This document shows positions 6,669 to 8,725 of a stretch of DNA of 8,725 bases, piece after piece. Numbering within the stretch: the first letter of the stretch is position 1; each line of letters opens with the position of its first letter. The DNA is taken from contig CALJNJ010000118.1 in NCBI GenBank assembly GCA_937981945.1, positions 1 through 8,725 of the forward strand. The letters run 5' to 3'. The DNA is from an uncultured Caulobacterales bacterium. GTDB taxonomy: Bacteria > Pseudomonadota > Alphaproteobacteria > Caulobacterales > Maricaulaceae. The notes below the pieces were generated by a model. That model made no database searches, was not told the origin of the DNA, and saw only the letters and a program-made list of their open reading frames with translations. Both the position numbers and the translations under genes were made by a program.

Positions 6669-7183
6669 GCCCGCTCCTGACCATAGGCCCAGCAATTGAC
6701 GTCACCAAAAGGCGGCAGGTGCGGCACATGATATAGCCGTTTTGACCCAATAGCTTCAGCAGTTTTAATCGATGCGATATTCTCTTCTGCGATAACATGG
6801 ATCACGCGATCCCAGCCAAATTCGTCAAACGCATATTCGACGCAAGCGGCGCCGGCTTCTTTGGCGTATCCTTTTTTCCAGTGATCGCGATGAATGGTCC
6901 AGCCAATCTCAGGTTCAGGCCATCCTTCAGGAAACCAAGGTCCGACACGTCCGACCCAAGCGCCGGTCGCTTTTTCGATGACCGAGTAAAAACTGTAACC
7001 GTGGATTTGTTGATGCCCGATCACCACGGCCATATGCCGCCAAGCAGCCCCGCGGCATTGAGGGTCTCCGCCGATAAATCTCATAGTTTCGGCATCGGAA
7101 AAACAATCCGCCCAAGCTTCGAAATCAGTCTCGGGATCCACGTCCCTTAAAATCAAACGTTCGGTTTCCATTCTGACGGTCAT
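6665..7183 (-). CDS. GNAT family N-acetyltransferase (RimJ/RimL-like)
   Basis: Cytoplasmic acetyl-CoA-dependent N-acyltransferase of 172 residues; the substrate cannot be told from sequence. The N-terminus METERLILRDVDPETDFEAW (5-24) is typical of the Acetyltransf_3 (RimJ/RimL) group. The core GRVGPWFPEGWPEPEIGW (78-95) leads into motif A, HWKKGYAKEAG (101-111), the loop that binds the acetyl-CoA pyrophosphate. ENIASIKTAEAIG (134-146) is the usual N-x-x-S segment. The ATG at 7183 is chosen because GAGAG at 7188-7192, overlapping the previous stop, lies 4 bases upstream; a TTG at 7186 or an ATG at 7171 is less well placed. Only 7 bases separate it from the upstream unknown gene, so it is probably the last gene of the gapR operon. 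The stop overlaps the convergent LytTR gene. Confidence 0.88.
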   Translation of the reverse strand: MTVRMETERLILRDVDPETDFEAWADCFSDAETMRFIGGDPQCRGAAWRHMAVVIGHQQIHGYSFYSVIEKATGAWVGRVGPWFPEGWPEPEIGWTIHRDHWKKGYAKEAGAACVEYAFDEFGWDRVIHVIAEENIASIKTAEAIGSKRLYHVPHLPPFGDVNCWAYGQERA

Positions 7184-7190
7184 CAATCTC

Positions 7191-7706
7191 TCACTTAATC
7201 AGGCGCAAAAACGGTTTTGAGGCACCGGGCGAAATCTCCGGAATATAAGGCTCACTGTCAATAAGGCTCTCATCCAAATCGTCTTCAAGCTGTCGAACTC
7301 TGGGTTTGAAATTTTTGTTTTTAAATCCGGATTTAGGTTTGAAAGAAGACCGAGCCTTAGATTTTGACTTGTCTCCGTTTTCTTTCGTTTTGGACTTTTT
7401 CTTCAAAGCCGCCACGACCTTCTTCTGGGAAAAAGAAAGCGCGTCGGCCGGTCTTCCCTTTTGAGGATCCTGAAACGCCGATCCGAATTTATCCAAACGC
7501 TCCGTGACGGAACCGGCGAATTCTTCTTCCCAATCCGTCAGCTTGCCTTCATCGGCGAGCTTTTTTGACAGGCGCTCTATTTTCCGCTGTGCATTGCGGG
7601 CAGCTCGTTGCCTCGCCTTTGCCCACTTTTCGCGCTGCACCTCAAGCGCCGCGTCTCGTGCCTCTTGCTCCGCCTGCCATTGCTTTTTATCGTAGTCACT
7701 CACCAT
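7191..7706 (-). CDS. Lysine-rich, probably disordered protein of unknown function, downstream of gapR
   Basis: I do not recognise a named family. The 171-residue product has four visible zones. Residues 6-55 form a long charged helix, probably coiled coil, rich in Ala, Arg, Lys, Glu and Gln. A short module at 56-100 has TDWEEEFAGSVTERLDKFGSAF. A low-complexity basic tail (102-136) contains three related F-K-x-[KR] units: FKPK 122-125, FKNK 128-131, FKPR 133-136. An acidic patch (EDDLDESLIDSE, 141-152) precedes the end, SKPFLRLIK. There is no signal peptide or membrane segment, so it is cytoplasmic. The composition suggests nucleic-acid or ribosome contact, which is inference. No Shine-Dalgarno precedes the ATG; GTG at 7703 is an alternative. 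It lies 33 bases after gapR and 7 bases before the GNAT gene, consistent with one transcript. Confidence 0.75.
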   Translation of the reverse strand: MVSDYDKKQWQAEQEARDAALEVQREKWAKARQRAARNAQRKIERLSKKLADEGKLTDWEEEFAGSVTERLDKFGSAFQDPQKGRPADALSFSQKKVVAALKKKSKTKENGDKSKSKARSSFKPKSGFKNKNFKPRVRQLEDDLDESLIDSEPYIPEISPGASKPFLRLIK

Positions 7707-7739
7707 CAGAACATAGCAAGAACATGCGTCAAGGTAAAG

Positions 7740-7991
7740 TTATTCCTCAACAGCGCCCATATAAAGCTCGAGCAAAGCTTCCTGCTCGGCCCGTTCATGG
7801 GCTTCAATTTTGCGCAGCCTGACAACCGTCCGCAAGACTTTCGTATCGAAACCAAAAGATTTCGCTTCGGCGAATACTTCCCTGATATCCGCCGCCAGTT
7901 CCGCTTTCTCAGCTTCAAGGCGCTCGATCCGCGCAATGGTTTGCTTTAATTTTTCGCGGGTCGCCTGACCCAAATTTTCCGTAGATTCCAT
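7740..7991 (-). CDS. gapR: GapR family nucleoid-associated DNA-binding protein (DUF2312)
   Basis: Small cytoplasmic DNA-binding protein of 83 residues. In Caulobacter, GapR binds overtwisted AT-rich DNA ahead of replication and transcription and stimulates gyrase and topoisomerase IV. The sequence matches the family over its length: [30 protein letters not shown] (first long helix, 15-44), [15 protein letters not shown] (47-61) and [15 protein letters not shown] (66-80). The basic residues Lys51, Arg54, Arg58, Arg60 and Lys61 are on the expected DNA-facing helix. The ATG at 7991 is chosen because AGGTG (7997-8001) is 5 bases upstream. A start 12 codons earlier (8027) lies inside the promoter candidate and has no ribosome binding site. 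First gene of a likely three-gene operon, divergent from the dipeptidase. Confidence 0.95.
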   Translation of the reverse strand: MESTENLGQATREKLKQTIARIERLEAEKAELAADIREVFAEAKSFGFDTKVLRTVVRLRKIEAHERAEQEALLELYMGAVEE

Positions 7992-8022
7992 GATAACACC
8001 TGTTTGAATGAGAATTTGCGCC

Positions 8023-8051
8023 ACCATAAATTTTCAGCATGTTTTTCACAA
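8023..8051 (-). promoter_or_regulatory. Candidate sigma70-type promoter of gapR
   Basis: On the minus strand TTGTGA (8051-8046) is followed after 17 bases by TATGGT (8028-8023), each 4 of 6 to consensus. The start of transcription would be near 8016, with a leader of about 25 bases carrying the AGGTG ribosome binding site. This supports the 7991 start of gapR. It was found by eye only. Confidence 0.4.
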
Positions 8052-8074
8052 TGAACGGGCAAGGATTGTTGTGG

Positions 8075-8086
8075 ACAGAAATCTGT
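8075..8086. repeat. Short palindrome in the gapR/dipeptidase divergent region
   Basis: ACAGA (8075-8079) and TCTGT (8082-8086) are perfect inverted arms around two A bases. The site lies about 24 bases upstream of the gapR -35 candidate and 26 bases before the dipeptidase ATG. It falls between a weak TTGTTG (8066-8071) and TCTAAG (8087-8092) pair with a poor 15-base spacing. It could be an operator for either gene, but 10 paired bases also occur by chance. Confidence 0.25.
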
Positions 8087-8112
8087 TCTAAGGATGCGCT
8101 TCGGAGGCAGGC

Positions 8113-8725
8113 ATGAAGTTTTTCAAATTACTCGGCATCTTGTTGGTTTGTCTGTTATTGATCGTGATGATCTGGTTCTTTGGGTACAAAGTCCCGATGA
8201 CAGATAAAGAAATGAACGCTGTTTCAGCGCATGCTCCTTACAAAATCACCCCGGCCACCCAAAAGCTTCATGACAGTCTGACCATCGCGGATCTTCACGG
8301 AGACACATTGCTGTGGCGTCGCAATCCCGAACATCGCCATGACCGCGGCCACATTGATTTACCGCGCTTACGCGAAGGCGGTGTTGATATTCAAATTTTC
8401 AGTACGGTGACCAAGACACCGCGCGGGCTTAACTTTGACGGAAACTCCGCCGATGCTCCTGATGATTTGACGCTATTGGCGATCGCGCAGCTCTGGCCTG
8501 TTAAAACGTGGAATTCCATCTACGAACGCGCGGCGTTTCAGGCTCGTCGTCTGCAAAAAATGGAAAGCAATCGCGCTAATAATCTGATCATTGCCCGGTC
8601 CAAATCCGACATGACCCAAGAGCCCGGGACAATTATTGGCGTTCTGGCAACAGAAGGCTCTCACCCGCTCGAAGGTAAGCTCGAAAACATAGACCGTCTC
8701 TATGATGAAGGCTACCGCATGATGG
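8113..8725 (+). CDS. Membrane dipeptidase, peptidase family M19 (N-terminal part, cut by window edge)
   Basis: Zinc-dependent dipeptidase of the renal-dipeptidase type, which hydrolyses dipeptides, often with tolerance for a D-residue at the C-terminal side. The frame is open for 204 codons to the edge; family members have about 350-420 residues. A single hydrophobic helix (about 3-25) with no good lipobox suggests an N-terminal anchor with the enzyme in the periplasm. The metal-binding H-x-D is DLHGDTLLW (His62, Asp64). HIDLPRLREGGVDIQIFS (80-97) is the strongly conserved M19 block. Glu181 in LATEGSHPLEG is the expected bridging Glu, though homologues more often read EGG-H here. GGAGG at 8103-8107, 5 bases before the ATG, is a strong ribosome binding site. 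It is divergent from gapR, and no functional link between the two is evident. Confidence 0.9.
   Translation, partial: MKFFKLLGILLVCLLLIVMIWFFGYKVPMTDKEMNAVSAHAPYKITPATQKLHDSLTIADLHGDTLLWRRNPEHRHDRGHIDLPRLREGGVDIQIFSTVTKTPRGLNFDGNSADAPDDLTLLAIAQLWPVKTWNSIYERAAFQARRLQKMESNRANNLIIARSKSDMTQEPGTIIGVLATEGSHPLEGKLENIDRLYDEGYRMM

Noticed and set aside
7706..7936. A 76-codon open frame overlapping gapR in another frame on the same strand.
   Set aside because: It is embedded in a conserved gene, its product has no recognisable features, and it has no ribosome binding site. Only the TGATG junction at its end was kept as a low-interest finding.
7992..8027. A 12-residue N-terminal extension of GapR from 8027.
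   Set aside because: That ATG lies in the -10 candidate and has no Shine-Dalgarno. AGGTG at 7997-8001 favours 7991.
8473..8664. A 63-codon minus-strand frame opposite the M19 dipeptidase.
   Set aside because: It lies opposite a conserved coding region with clear M19 motifs and has no sign of being a gene.

Overview
The window looks like chromosomal DNA of an alphaproteobacterium, possibly of the Caulobacterales/Maricaulales/Rhodobacterales range. Two things point there: the TCA-cycle order sucC-sucD-sucA, and a clear gapR (DUF2312) gene, a nucleoid-associated protein characteristic of Alphaproteobacteria. Base composition is moderate (near half G+C by eye). A four-helix LytTR regulator and Gly-rich lipoproteins fit the same groups, but the lineage within the class is an inference. 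No mobile element, CRISPR array, tRNA or rRNA was seen, and there is no gene-free stretch longer than about 215 bases.

Layout. (1) 1-3228, minus strand: sucC, sucD and the first 370 codons of sucA form one operon. The sucC stop and sucD start share a base (TAATG), and 35 bases separate sucD from sucA. A good promoter candidate lies at 3295-3323, with a short GC-rich inverted repeat in the leader. (2) 3442-5417, plus strand: a secreted S41-family serine protease lipoprotein is followed by a small lipoprotein of unknown function whose GTG start overlaps the protease stop by one base (TAGTG). (3) 5414-6668: a small DUF2306-type membrane protein (minus) and a membrane-anchored LytTR regulator (plus) diverge from a 127-base region with an inverted and a direct repeat. 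(4) 6665-7991, minus: gapR, a lysine-rich, probably disordered protein of unknown function, and a RimJ/RimL-type GNAT acetyltransferase form a likely operon. (5) 8113-8725, plus: the start of a membrane-anchored M19 dipeptidase, divergent from gapR and cut by the window end.

How they fit. SucA (E1 of 2-oxoglutarate dehydrogenase) makes succinyl-CoA with its partners, and SucCD converts it to succinate with NTP formation. The S41 lipoprotein and its coupled small lipoprotein are probably an envelope pair. GapR acts on overtwisted DNA during replication and transcription, and its Lys-rich neighbour might also bind nucleic acid. At two places convergent genes run into each other with interlocked stop codons (TTAG at 5414-5417, CTAA at 6665-6668), leaving no room for terminators.

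I do not see a clear-cut new system. The parts most worth testing are the protease/small-lipoprotein pair, the unknown basic protein next to gapR, and the LytTR/DUF2306 divergent pair with its repeat-bearing control region.
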